64,000 nt of DNA from Marinospirillum alkaliphilum DSM 21637 (lineage in GTDB: Bacteria > Pseudomonadota > Gammaproteobacteria > Pseudomonadales > Halomonadaceae), in NCBI RefSeq assembly GCF_900119735.1, contig NZ_FPJW01000005.1:1-64000 (forward strand), in the 5' to 3' direction. The position numbers and the translations under genes were made by a program. The notes under the pieces are model-generated. The model searched no databases. It worked only from the letters and a program-made list of their open reading frames with translations, and was not told the origin of the DNA. Positions 7,071 through 15,653 of the stretch are shown here, piece by piece; within the stretch, counting starts at the first letter, position 1, and each line of letters starts with the position of its first letter.

Positions 7071-7865
7071 ATGACAGAACTGCGACCACGCCCCCTGGTG
7101 CGCCTGCGCAATATCACAACCCGCTTTGCGGGTCAGTCGGTGCACGAATCCCTGAACCTGAGTGTCTACAAGGGTGAGCGTCTGGCACTGGTGGGCGCCA
7201 GTGGTTGCGGCAAGTCGGTGCTTTTGAATGAAATTGCCCTGCTGACTCAGCCTCAGCAAGGCCAGATACTGCTGTTCGGGCAGAACACCGCCCGCATGGA
7301 TGGCAGGGGTTTGCTGCAACTCAGGCACCGCATGGGCATGATGTTTCAGCAGGGAGCACTGTTCAGCAGCCTGACCCTGCTGGAAAACGTGATGCTGCCA
7401 TTGCGGGAGTATCAGCCGCTGCCCTTGCCGCTGTTAAAGGAACTGGCGATGCTGAAGTTGAAACTGGTGGGATTACCCACCAGTGCTGCGGCCAGACTGC
7501 CACAGGAAATCAGTGGCGGCATGTTAAAGCGGGCTGCAGTGGCTCGCGCTCTGGCGCTGGACCCATCCTTGTTATTGCTGGATGAACCCACCGCCGGACT
7601 TGATCCTGCCAGTGCCAGTGCCTTTGATGACATGCTGCTGGAACTTCATGCCACCATGGATCTGACGCTGATACTGGTGACCCATGACCTGGATTCACTC
7701 TGGCGAGTGACGGATCAGGTGGCATTTCTGGGGCAGAAACAGGTACTCTGTAAGGCACCGATTGAGGAGCTGGTCATGCAGGATCACCCGGACATACGCC
7801 ACTATTTTGCCAACACCCGAGCCGCTGGTGCTCAGGGTCGTCGACAAGGAGGTCTGCCGGTATGA
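7071..7865 (+). CDS. MCE-type lipid ABC transporter ATPase (MlaF family)
   Basis: This ABC ATPase energises the permease encoded just upstream. Walker A GASGCGKS (about residues 38-45), Q-loop MMFQQGALFS, signature ISGGMLKRAAVARAL, Walker B LLLLDEPTAGLD and the switch histidine in LVTHDL are all present. The altered signature (SGGM rather than SGGQ) is characteristic of the MlaF/TTG2A group. The start is three bases after the permease stop, and the stop overlaps the start of the MCE gene by ATGA, so translation is probably coupled. Confidence 0.92.
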   Translation: MTELRPRPLVRLRNITTRFAGQSVHESLNLSVYKGERLALVGASGCGKSVLLNEIALLTQPQQGQILLFGQNTARMDGRGLLQLRHRMGMMFQQGALFSSLTLLENVMLPLREYQPLPLPLLKELAMLKLKLVGLPTSAAARLPQEISGGMLKRAAVARALALDPSLLLLDEPTAGLDPASASAFDDMLLELHATMDLTLILVTHDLDSLWRVTDQVAFLGQKQVLCKAPIEELVMQDHPDIRHYFANTRAAGAQGRRQGGLPV

Positions 7866-8713
7866 ATCCGCGCATCAACTACACCCTGGTGGGTGCCTTT
7901 GTGCTGTTGCTGCTGGCTGCCGGGCTGATGTTCATCAGTTGGATGACGCAGGACTCCCGTAACTCCAACCGCCTGCCTTATGTCACCTATTTTTATGATT
8001 CGGTATCCGGCCTGAATGAACGTGCTCCGGTGAAATACCGTGGGGTACCGGTAGGTTATGTTGAGCGCATCAGTCTGGTGACGGAACCGGAAGAAAGGGT
8101 GCGGCTGGATTTAAGGCTCGACGCCGACACCCCGGTGCGGACTGATACCTACGCCACCCTGCAATATCAGGGCATCACCGGGCTGTTATTTGTTGAGCTG
8201 CAAAGCCTGGGTAATAGCGGTGCGCGCCTGTTGTCCACTGAAAGTGAACCGGTGATCATTCCCAGCCAGACCTCTCGCCTGGTTGAGCTGACTGAAAACC
8301 TGGATCAGGCGATTCTGGAATTTAATCAGTTGGCCCAGTCGGTGAATCAGCTCAGCCGTCAGCTGAACAATCTGGTGGATGATGACATGAAACATCAGCT
8401 GATCAACACCCTGTCGGCCATTGAACAGTTAAGTAATACCGCTGAACGCCGCTTGCAGGGCATTGATCCGGACTACTACCGCCAGCTGGCCGGGCGCTTC
8501 CCGGAGATTCTGGAGCGGGCTGAAACCAGTTTAAGCCGCCAGCTCGAACTGCTTGGTGAACAGCTCAACAGTCTCAGTGATGACACCCGCAGCAGTGCTC
8601 GCCAGTTGACACCACTGATGCGTCAGACCGAACAACTGCTGGAACAACTGCGACTGGAAAGCAACAGCTGGCTGCGTGGTAACCGCAGCCAACCCCCCGG
8701 CCCTGGAGAATGA
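7862..8713 (+). CDS. MCE (MlaD-like) lipid-binding protein
   Basis: This protein is anchored by one N-terminal span (about residues 8-28) and exposes a single MCE domain (about 38-115) in the periplasm, where such domains form hexameric rings that carry lipid. The core GLNERAPVKYRGVPVGYVERI matches MCE domains. The C-terminal 150 residues are long, glutamine/leucine-rich and predicted helical with coiled-coil character, which could form the needle-like tube seen in PqiB-like proteins or bind the lipoprotein partner. It overlaps the ATPase gene by four bases and is followed by the lipoprotein gene after 6 bp. Confidence 0.9.
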   Translation: MNPRINYTLVGAFVLLLLAAGLMFISWMTQDSRNSNRLPYVTYFYDSVSGLNERAPVKYRGVPVGYVERISLVTEPEERVRLDLRLDADTPVRTDTYATLQYQGITGLLFVELQSLGNSGARLLSTESEPVIIPSQTSRLVELTENLDQAILEFNQLAQSVNQLSRQLNNLVDDDMKHQLINTLSAIEQLSNTAERRLQGIDPDYYRQLAGRFPEILERAETSLSRQLELLGEQLNSLSDDTRSSARQLTPLMRQTEQLLEQLRLESNSWLRGNRSQPPGPGE

Positions 8714-8719
8714 TCACCC

Positions 8720-9331
8720 ATGAAGTACCTGCTTGTACCCTTGATGCTGCTACTCCTCACTGCCTGTGCTGCGCCACCCAAACCCAGCCCAGCCCCTGAG
8801 CAGTTACTGCTGAACAGCCTTGAGGGACGTAATGGCCTGAATACCCTGCCGGGAGATTACCGCCTGCATCTGGCCATTGAGCGCCCCATCGCCTCATCAC
8901 CACTGCGCAGCCGGGAAATCTGGTATCGCGATGCGGATCATCGTCTGGCACCCTTCAGCCGACATATCTGGGCTGATAGCCTGGACAACCAGTTACAACA
9001 ACTGCTGACCGAGTACCTGGGCCAGGAGTTATGGATTCAGGCAGCACTGCCTGACCAACCGGGTTACCGGGCCGATTATCGGCTGCGCTTGTTGATCAAC
9101 CAATGGTATCTGGACACTCGCAGCCGCAAGCTGCAGATCAGCCTGCAACTGAATCTGCTGGATGCAGCAGGCAATAACCTGTTGCAGCAGCAATGGTCTG
9201 CTGAGCAGTCGGTCCGTGACATGTCTGCCGAAGGCATGGCACGTGCCAGTCACCGCTGGTTACAGGGCTGGGCAGCAGAAGTCAGTGAGCTGCTTTATGA
9301 ACACCTGAAAAATCTTGATTTAGATCAATAA
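8720..9331 (+). CDS. PqiC-like auxiliary lipoprotein of the MCE transporter
   Basis: A lipoprotein signal peptide ends in the lipobox LLTAC at about residues 12-16. The mature 185 residues match the pattern of the ABC-type transport auxiliary lipoprotein family (PqiC/YmbA): a beta-strand-rich body with YRLRLLINQW and a C-terminal helix. Such proteins sit in the outer membrane and probably dock the MCE tube. It is the last gene of the operon; a 95-bp gap follows. The family call rests on context, length and lipobox more than on a strict motif. Confidence 0.75.
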   Translation: MKYLLVPLMLLLLTACAAPPKPSPAPEQLLLNSLEGRNGLNTLPGDYRLHLAIERPIASSPLRSREIWYRDADHRLAPFSRHIWADSLDNQLQQLLTEYLGQELWIQAALPDQPGYRADYRLRLLINQWYLDTRSRKLQISLQLNLLDAAGNNLLQQQWSAEQSVRDMSAEGMARASHRWLQGWAAEVSELLYEHLKNLDLDQ

Positions 9332-9426
9332 TAGTCAACGCTCCTGAGTCTGATTTTCATTTACTGATGGCAATTGAATATGCTAGGTTAAAGGTGTTTT
9401 CTATTTGACTCGGTTGGCTGTTGCCC

Positions 9427-11019
9427 ATGACTGCAAGTGCTGTTTCATACCTCTATCGTGTCTGGGGCCAGAGGCCACCTTTTTATATCCTCATTCCCTC
9501 GGTGATTGCAGCACTGGCCATGGTGCTGCCACTGTTTTATCTGGGACTGCGCGCCTTTCAGGCTGATCCGGCCATGCTGGTGGAACTGGTGTTCCGTCAG
9601 CGCAATCTGGACTTGCTGCTCAACACGCTGAAACTGACCCTCGGCGTACTGGTTTTAACCACTCTGATGGCCTTGCCCACCGCCTGGCTGGTGACACGCA
9701 CCGATATCCGTTTTAAAAAAGCCATCACCCTGCTGGCGGTGGTGCCTCTGGCTGTTCCCGGTTATGTCATGGCTTATGCCCTGATGGGTCTGGGGGGGCA
9801 CTTCGGCATCTTTGCACAGCTGTTTGGTTGGCAACTGCCGCGCATTCAGGGTTACACCGGTGCCGTGCTGGCACTGTCCTTCTACACCTTTTCTTACCTG
9901 TTTCTGAATTTGCGGGCAGCGCTGCTGGGGCTGGATCGCAGTCTGGAAGAAAGTGCCCAGTCACTGGGTTATTCGCCACGCGAGATTTTTTTCCGCATCC
10001 TGCTGCCACACCTGGCGCCTTCACTGATGGCGGGCTGGCTGGTGATCGGCCTGTACGTGATGGGAGACTTTGGTGCCGTGGCGCTGATGCGTTATGAAGC
10101 TTTCAGTTATGCCATTTACACCCAGTATTCCGGTGCCTTTGACCGGGTCTATGCTGCCTGGTTGTCATTGATGTTGCTGGCACTTGCGGCCAGCTTTGTG
10201 CTGATGGAAACCCTGGTGTTGAAGCGCAAGCGCCTAGCCAGTGTGGGCAGTGGTATTGCTCGTCCCCGTGCACCGGCGCGACTGGGTTGGTTGGCCGCAC
10301 CAGCCTGGCTGTTCCTGGGAGTGGTGTTTCTGGTTTCAATCGGCCTGCCGGTGATGATTCTGGCCTACTGGTTATTACTGGCACCGCCAGACATCAGTTT
10401 CTTCCTGCAGGTACCGGCAACCTTCCTGCGCTCTGCCGCAGCCGCCTTCCCGGCAGCACTGGTGGCCGCAGCCTTTGCCCTGCCCATCTGTTACCTGCTG
10501 GTGCGTTATCCGTCACGCATTTCCACTGCAATTGAACGCTCCACCTACATCGGTTATGCCTTGCCACCACTGACGCTGGCACTGGCGATGGTGTTTTTCT
10601 CCCTGCACACCGCCTTTTTCCTTTATCAGACACTAGCGCTGCTGATTTTCACCTGGGCAATTGCCACCCTGGCACTGGCCATGGGCCCCATTCGCAGTGC
10701 ACTGCTGCAAACACGCGCCAACCAGGAAGAAGCAGCCTTTTCACTGGGCCATGGTCCGATCAGCACCTTCTGGTATGTGGTTTTTCCGCGCCTGAAACGC
10801 GGTATTCTGGCCTCTCTGGCGCTGGTGTTTCTGTTCTGCATGAAGGAGCTCCCGATCACCTTCCTGCTGGCTCCCACCGGTTACACCACACTGGCCGTTA
10901 CCGTATTCAGCCGCACATCCGAAGGTTTTATGGCTGAAGCTGCACCCTTTGCAGCCGCCATTGTCATTTTCTCGAGCCTTTCCGTCGGGATGGTTCTCAA
11001 CCGTGAGGGCAAGCAATGA
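9427..11019 (+). CDS. iron(III)-type ABC transporter permease, two fused permease domains
   Basis: This inner-membrane permease belongs to the FbpB/HitB/AfuB group, which moves ferric iron delivered by a periplasmic binding protein. Its 531 residues contain two repeats of the binding-protein-dependent permease domain, each with an EAA-type loop (SAQSLGYSPREIFFRILLP at about residue 180; EAAFSLGHGPISTFWYVVFP at about 440), and about 12 membrane spans. A TTG at 9421 is open in frame, but ATG 9427 is the better start. It overlaps the ATPase gene by four bases. No periplasmic iron-binding protein gene is present on either side, which is unusual for the family. Confidence 0.88.
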   Translation: MTASAVSYLYRVWGQRPPFYILIPSVIAALAMVLPLFYLGLRAFQADPAMLVELVFRQRNLDLLLNTLKLTLGVLVLTTLMALPTAWLVTRTDIRFKKAITLLAVVPLAVPGYVMAYALMGLGGHFGIFAQLFGWQLPRIQGYTGAVLALSFYTFSYLFLNLRAALLGLDRSLEESAQSLGYSPREIFFRILLPHLAPSLMAGWLVIGLYVMGDFGAVALMRYEAFSYAIYTQYSGAFDRVYAAWLSLMLLALAASFVLMETLVLKRKRLASVGSGIARPRAPARLGWLAAPAWLFLGVVFLVSIGLPVMILAYWLLLAPPDISFFLQVPATFLRSAAAAFPAALVAAAFALPICYLLVRYPSRISTAIERSTYIGYALPPLTLALAMVFFSLHTAFFLYQTLALLIFTWAIATLALAMGPIRSALLQTRANQEEAAFSLGHGPISTFWYVVFPRLKRGILASLALVFLFCMKELPITFLLAPTGYTTLAVTVFSRTSEGFMAEAAPFAAAIVIFSSLSVGMVLNREGKQ

Positions 11020-12104
11020 ACTCCATGCCGCATCTAGCCAGCGCCTCCGATCTCAGCCACAAATCAACATCCGGCATCAATCCCCTGATGCGAGTGGAAG
11101 GCCTGTGTAAACGTTATCAACAAGGGGAAGCCCTGGCGGTGAATCAGGTTAGTTTCACACTCCAGCCCGGCGAAATTCTGGCCTTACTCGGCCCCAGCGG
11201 CTGCGGTAAAACCACCACCCTGCGCATGCTGGCTGGTTTTGAGCATCCTGAGTCAGGGCGTATTTTTCTGCATGGTCAGGATGTTACTGAGCTGCCGCCA
11301 CAAAAGCGCCACATCGGTATTGTGTTTCAGGACTACGCCCTGTTCCCGCACATGAGCCTGCTGCGCAACGTTACTTTTGCCATGCGCCATGTTCCCACAC
11401 ATCAGCAGGAACAAAAGGCCATGGAGTGGCTGGAGCTGGTTGGTTTGGCTGCTTATGCCAAGCGCCATCCGCATGAATTGTCCGGTGGGCAACAGCAGCG
11501 GGTGGCATTGGCCCGTACCCTGGCTGCTGAACCGGAACTGGTACTACTGGATGAACCCTTTTCGAACCTGGATGCAGCCCTGCGTGAAAGCACCCGCAAA
11601 GAGATGCGTGCGCTGTTCAAAAAAGCCGGCACTTCAGTGATTCTGGTCACCCATGACCAGGCGGAAGCCATGACTTTTGCCGACAAGGTGGGAGTGATGC
11701 AGCAGGGCAAACTGATTCAACTGGATACACCGCAACAGGTTTACCAGCATCCGGCTACAGCCTTTGTGGCCAAGTTTCTGGGGCACACCAACCTGCTGCA
11801 AGGTCTGGCCCAGGGCAATCAAGCCCAAACCCCGCTGGGAGCCATTAATCTCAGCTCCAGCGTGGAAGGTGAAGTACACCTGTCATTGCGCCCGGAAGAC
11901 CTGACCCTGAGCGCCAGTGATGATCCTGCGGCTGCCCGGGTGGTGGATCGTGAGTTCCGTGGCCACGATTACCTCTATGTGCTGGAACAGGATGGCCTGC
12001 AATACTGCGCCATCACCCCCAGCCACAACTATTTTGAAATCGGCAGCCACGTGGCCATTCAAAGCCTGCGTCAGGCTTCGGTATTACCTTCCAGCAACCA
12101 CTGA
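11016..12104 (+). CDS. iron(III)/spermidine-type ABC transporter ATPase (FbpC/PotA family)
   Basis: This is the ATPase partner of the upstream permease. Walker A GPSGCGKTTTLRML (about residues 58-71), Q-loop FQDYALFPHM, signature LSGGQQQRVALARTLA, Walker B LVLLDEPFSNLD and the switch LVTHDQAEA are intact. A TOBE-like regulatory domain follows from about residue 270. Roughly 25 extra residues precede the ABC domain; an in-frame ATG at 11088 (LMRVEGL) could be an alternative start. Its last 34 bases overlap the end of the convergent epmC gene. Confidence 0.9.
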   Translation: MNSMPHLASASDLSHKSTSGINPLMRVEGLCKRYQQGEALAVNQVSFTLQPGEILALLGPSGCGKTTTLRMLAGFEHPESGRIFLHGQDVTELPPQKRHIGIVFQDYALFPHMSLLRNVTFAMRHVPTHQQEQKAMEWLELVGLAAYAKRHPHELSGGQQQRVALARTLAAEPELVLLDEPFSNLDAALRESTRKEMRALFKKAGTSVILVTHDQAEAMTFADKVGVMQQGKLIQLDTPQQVYQHPATAFVAKFLGHTNLLQGLAQGNQAQTPLGAINLSSSVEGEVHLSLRPEDLTLSASDDPAAARVVDREFRGHDYLYVLEQDGLQYCAITPSHNYFEIGSHVAIQSLRQASVLPSSNH

Positions 12105-12694
12105 ATGCGTTGTTCCAGTGTCTGACGGGCTTCGGCCTGCCAGCACTCAAACGGGTTGTTCCATGCCTGGCAGATGGCATCAAACAACTGACGCGCCCGC
12201 CCTTGCAACGCCCCTTCATAAAGCATGGTTAGCGTCAGGCGATGCACACTGAGTTCAAAATCCGAGGTATCACCCGGATCACCCGACAGGTTGTCAGCAC
12301 TGATATTAAAGCGGCGACCACTGGCCAGCGTGAAACACTGCTCATAAGCTTGCGGGCGCACCTCAACCTTTTCAAAACTGCGCTGCACTTCAGCGCTGCG
12401 ACCATCCGGTTCATACCAGTAGCCGAAGTCTTCCAGCAGGCGTCGTTCCGGCCCGGCCACACACCAGTGAGCAATTTCATGCAGTGCACTGGTGAAAAAA
12501 CCCCGTGCAAAAATGATCTGATGGTCATGACCGGTGATGGATGCCGGCAAGTACAGGGGTTCATCACCACCACGCACCAGTCGGGTCTGATAATCCGGGT
12601 AAAAAACCTGCTCGAACAGTTGGATGAGTTGTTCACACTGCTGGTATTCGTGGTCGCTCATGAGGCTCTGACATAAGGCTTGAAAAGATGGCAT
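12071..12694 (-). CDS. epmC: elongation factor P hydroxylase EpmC
   Basis: EpmC hydroxylates the (beta-)lysyl-lysine of elongation factor P, the last step of EF-P maturation. The protein matches YfcM/EpmC through the RLVRGGDEPLYLPA region (about residues 38-51), the metal-binding HEIAHWC motif (about 72-78) and FGYWYEPDGR (about 89-98). EpmA and EpmB act earlier in the pathway and are not in this window. A second in-frame ATG at 12661 is possible. The gene's 3' end overlaps the ABC ATPase gene on the other strand, and its 5' end faces the MATE gene, so the two share a short divergent promoter region. Confidence 0.9.
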   Translation of the reverse strand: MPSFQALCQSLMSDHEYQQCEQLIQLFEQVFYPDYQTRLVRGGDEPLYLPASITGHDHQIIFARGFFTSALHEIAHWCVAGPERRLLEDFGYWYEPDGRSAEVQRSFEKVEVRPQAYEQCFTLASGRRFNISADNLSGDPGDTSDFELSVHRLTLTMLYEGALQGRARQLFDAICQAWNNPFECWQAEARQTLEQRIQWLLEGNTEA

Positions 12695-12781
12695 GGCATT
12701 TTACGCGTTTCTTTTCGACCAACCAGTCTATTTTTCTTAAAAAGCGGTAAGATAGGCTGTTTAATTGATCTGAGGCAGTTC

Positions 12782-14128
12782 ATGTTTTTTGCGCGTTTTC
12801 GGCAGTACAACTACCCCCTGCTGATGCTGGCCTTACCCCTGCTGGGCGCTCATCTGGCACAGACTGGCATGAGCGTGGTCGACACCCTGATGGCCGGACG
12901 CCTCAGTGCCACCGATCTGGCTGCAGTCGCTGTCGGCTCCAGTGTATTCATGCCACTGATGCTGCTGATTTTTGGCACCCTGCTGGCCACCACACCGCTG
13001 GTTGCCCAGGCTGCCGGTGCCGGTCGTACCGACAACCTGTCCGGTACGGTGCATCAGGCCAGCTGGGTGGCACTGGTGATGCTGGTGCCCGGTGCCTTGA
13101 TCCTGTTTTACAGCCGCCTGGTTTTTGATTTCATGGGGGTCAGTGATGAAGTTGCCAGCCTGGCTGCCGGTTACCTGCATGCGCTGATCTGGGGCTTGCC
13201 TGCACTGGCCTTTTTTCAGGTGCTGCGTTGCATGTGTGAAGGCCTGAATCATGCCCGTCCGGTATTGCTGATCAGTCTGGCTGGGCTGCTGCTGAACATT
13301 CCTGCCAACTATGTATTGATATACGGCAAGCTGGGCTTCCCGCAACTGGGTGCCATCGGCTGTGGTTACGCCACTGCACTGAGTTTCTGGTTCATGGCGC
13401 TGCTGCTGAGTGTGTATGTTCACTGGCATCATCGCTACCGCGCTTTTGGCATTTTTGCCCGACTGCAAACCCCGAAATGGCCGGATATTGCGCATATTCT
13501 CTGGGTTGGCTTGCCGATCGGCCTGTCGATTTTTGTTGAAGCCTCACTGTTCACCACCATTACGCTGTTTATTGGTGGTCTGGGTGAAATCACCGTGGCC
13601 GGGCATCAGGTGGCCATCAACTTCACCACCCTGCTGTTCATGGTGCCACTGAGCCTGGGCATGGCGCTGACGGTGAAGGTTGGCCATGCGGTGGGCGCCG
13701 GACAAGCGGAAGAAGCCCGTCGCATTGCCTTTTATGGCGTTGGTTTTTCTTTGCTGGTATCAATGCTGGCTGCGGCTTTCATGTGGTTTTCAGCGCCGGG
13801 TGTGGTGCGTCTGTATTCGGAAAACACCGAAGTGCAACTGCTGGCCGCTGCACTGATCCAGTTGGCAGTGCTGTATCAGATCTCGGATGCACTGCAGGTG
13901 AATGCTGCCGGAGCCCTGCGTGGCTACAAGGATACCCGCATCATCATGCTGATCACCCTTTTCTCCTACTGGTTGATTGGTCTGGGTGGCGGCTGGTGGT
14001 TAGCGATGGGATCGAACCCCTGGGGGCCTTTGGGTGTCCATGGTTTCTGGTACGGCCTGATCATGGGACTTACTTTTGCAGCTGTACTGCTGCTGTGGCG
14101 ACTGCATCACACCAGTCGTCGTTTTTAA
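12782..14128 (+). CDS. norM: MATE family multidrug/Na+ antiporter (NorM type)
   Basis: This is a 12-span efflux pump of the multi-antimicrobial extrusion family, exporting cationic drugs or dyes in exchange for Na+ or H+. It has two MatE domains, with typical stretches GMSVVDTLMAGRLSATDLAAV (about residues 24-44) and VAGHQVAINFTTLLFMVPLSLGMA (about 270-293). The open frame starts at 12680, but that would overlap epmC and adds a polar segment without similarity; ATG 12782, preceded by GAGG at 12772-12775, gives 448 residues, the normal size. The next gene follows after 18 bp and may be co-transcribed. Confidence 0.9.
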   Translation: MFFARFRQYNYPLLMLALPLLGAHLAQTGMSVVDTLMAGRLSATDLAAVAVGSSVFMPLMLLIFGTLLATTPLVAQAAGAGRTDNLSGTVHQASWVALVMLVPGALILFYSRLVFDFMGVSDEVASLAAGYLHALIWGLPALAFFQVLRCMCEGLNHARPVLLISLAGLLLNIPANYVLIYGKLGFPQLGAIGCGYATALSFWFMALLLSVYVHWHHRYRAFGIFARLQTPKWPDIAHILWVGLPIGLSIFVEASLFTTITLFIGGLGEITVAGHQVAINFTTLLFMVPLSLGMALTVKVGHAVGAGQAEEARRIAFYGVGFSLLVSMLAAAFMWFSAPGVVRLYSENTEVQLLAAALIQLAVLYQISDALQVNAAGALRGYKDTRIIMLITLFSYWLIGLGGGWWLAMGSNPWGPLGVHGFWYGLIMGLTFAAVLLLWRLHHTSRRF

Positions 14129-14146
14129 AAACACAAGGAGCTGTTG

Positions 14147-14869
14147 ATGATGCACATCACTTTTCGCCGTTTATTCGTCCTGTTTGCCATGACCGGACTG
14201 TTGCTGGTCACGGGCCTGGCATCTGCCAACGGCTGGGCACCCACCCCGCATCTGGAAGTACACGGTGAATCACGCCTGACACTGGAAGCCGACCGGGTGG
14301 ATATTCACGCCACTTTTTCAGTGGAACACCGGGATTCACGACTGGCCATGCAGGAGCTGGAGCAAAACTTCGGCAACCTGTTGCGTACCCTGCGCCGCCA
14401 GGTGCCTGAAGGTGCCCGCCTGGAAGCTGGCCAGATTCGCATTCATCCGCGTCAGACCCGTCGTAATGACACCTGGCAGATCACCGGTTATACCGCCAGC
14501 CGTGAGCTGAAACTGGTCAATCTGCCGGTGACAGAGGCAGGACAGTGGGTGGAGCGCATCACTGATGGCAAACCAACGCAGTTTGGCCCTCTGCATTATC
14601 ACAGCAGCCAGGCAGCCGATAATCGCAACCCGGCGCTGGAAGCAGCCCTGCAGGATGCCCGTGACAAGGCTGAACTGATGGCCAGCAGTCTGGGCCAGAA
14701 TCTGGGACGCGCCCTGCAAGTTCAGGAAATCAGCAGCCCTGGTGTACAACCACGCATGGCCATGATGGCCGCAGACAGCGTGCGGATGGAGTCGGTCACA
14801 CCAGAACTGGAACCCGGTCTGGTGGAAACCTCTGCCCGTGTCAGGGTGATTTTTGAACTGCTGAACTGA
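14147..14869 (+). CDS. SIMPL-domain (DUF541, YggE-like) exported protein
   Basis: A signal peptide covers about residues 1-27 (cleavage after LASA). The rest is one SIMPL domain, with the family's opening LEVHGESRLTLEADRVDI and the middle YTASRELKLV, and the DARDKAELMASSLGQNLG helix. SIMPL proteins are periplasmic or outer-membrane proteins linked to oxidative-stress tolerance in E. coli (YggE), with no known enzymatic activity. AAGGAG lies at 14135-14140; ATG 14147 or 14150 would fit. Confidence 0.85.
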   Translation: MMHITFRRLFVLFAMTGLLLVTGLASANGWAPTPHLEVHGESRLTLEADRVDIHATFSVEHRDSRLAMQELEQNFGNLLRTLRRQVPEGARLEAGQIRIHPRQTRRNDTWQITGYTASRELKLVNLPVTEAGQWVERITDGKPTQFGPLHYHSSQAADNRNPALEAALQDARDKAELMASSLGQNLGRALQVQEISSPGVQPRMAMMAADSVRMESVTPELEPGLVETSARVRVIFELLN

Positions 14870-14896
14870 GCGCTGCAAGTACCGGAAATTCAGGGG

Positions 14897-14968
14897 TTTA
14901 CGTTTGGGGTTGTCGCAGCTAGAATACTGTACAGAAAACTAGTGCTGGTCAGTTAGCCAGCTGTACAG
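14897..14968 (+). promoter_or_regulatory. lexA promoter with tandem LexA operators
   Basis: A sigma70-type promoter is visible as TTTACG (14897-14902), a 17-bp spacer and TAGAAT (14920-14925). Immediately downstream are CTGTACAGAAAACTAG (14927-14942, CTG-N10-TAG, one base off consensus), CTGGTCAGTTAGCCAG (14945-14960, CTG-N10-CAG) and a compact CTGTACAG palindrome (14961-14968). Two adjacent operators at the promoter fit the autoregulation known for lexA. Confidence 0.75.
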
Positions 14969-14988
14969 ATCAACAAGGCGGACATGTC

Positions 14989-15648
14989 ATGCAGAAACTC
15001 ACCAAACGTCAGCAGCAGGTGCTGGAGATCGTGAAGGAATCCATGCGCGACAAGGGCATGCCACCCACCCGCGCTGAAATTGCCGATCGACTGGGCTTCA
15101 AATCCGCCAATGCGGCTGAAGAACACCTGAAGGCTCTGGCCAAAAAGGGTGTGCTGGAAATCATGCCCGGCACTTCCCGTGGCCTGCGCCTGCTGCAGTC
15201 AGCCGCCAATGAAGATGAAATCAGTAGCGCTGTTGAAAGTGAAGAAGAAGGCCTGCCGGTACTGGGCCAGGTGGCTGCCGGTAGCCCGGTGCTGGCCACC
15301 GAAAACATCGACTTCCACCTGAAAATCGACCCCAATGCGTTCCGCAGAAAAGCCGACTACCTGCTGCGGGTTAAAGGCCTGAGCATGAAAAACATCGGCA
15401 TCATGGAAGGTGATCTGCTGGTGGTTCACCGCAGCAAGGATACCCCGAAGGATGGTGATCTGGTGGTGGCACGCATTCAGGATGAAGTCACGGTTAAACG
15501 CTTCCGCAAGGAAGGCCATCTGGTGTGGTTACTGCCGGAAAATGAAGACTTCGCCCCCATTAAAGTCGACCTGCGCGAAGAAAACCTGGAGATTGAGGGC
15601 TTTGCTGTGGGCCTGATCCGGGATGACTTCAGCGGTAAACTTCACTGA
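14989..15648 (+). CDS. lexA: LexA repressor of the SOS response
   Basis: LexA represses DNA-damage genes and inactivates itself by cleavage when RecA is activated. The winged-helix DNA-binding domain covers residues 1-70 ([23 protein letters not shown] recognition region); the S24-type protease domain follows. The cleavage bond is A97-G98 in QVAAGSP; the catalytic serine is S132 in GLSMKNIGI and the general base is K170 in VTVKRF. At 219 residues it is slightly longer than E. coli LexA, from a longer acidic hinge (about 73-88). Its operators lie just upstream. The division inhibitor sulA, next to lexA in E. coli and Pseudomonas, is absent here. Confidence 0.97.
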   Translation: MQKLTKRQQQVLEIVKESMRDKGMPPTRAEIADRLGFKSANAAEEHLKALAKKGVLEIMPGTSRGLRLLQSAANEDEISSAVESEEEGLPVLGQVAAGSPVLATENIDFHLKIDPNAFRRKADYLLRVKGLSMKNIGIMEGDLLVVHRSKDTPKDGDLVVARIQDEVTVKRFRKEGHLVWLLPENEDFAPIKVDLREENLEIEGFAVGLIRDDFSGKLH

Positions 15649-15653
15649 TAACC

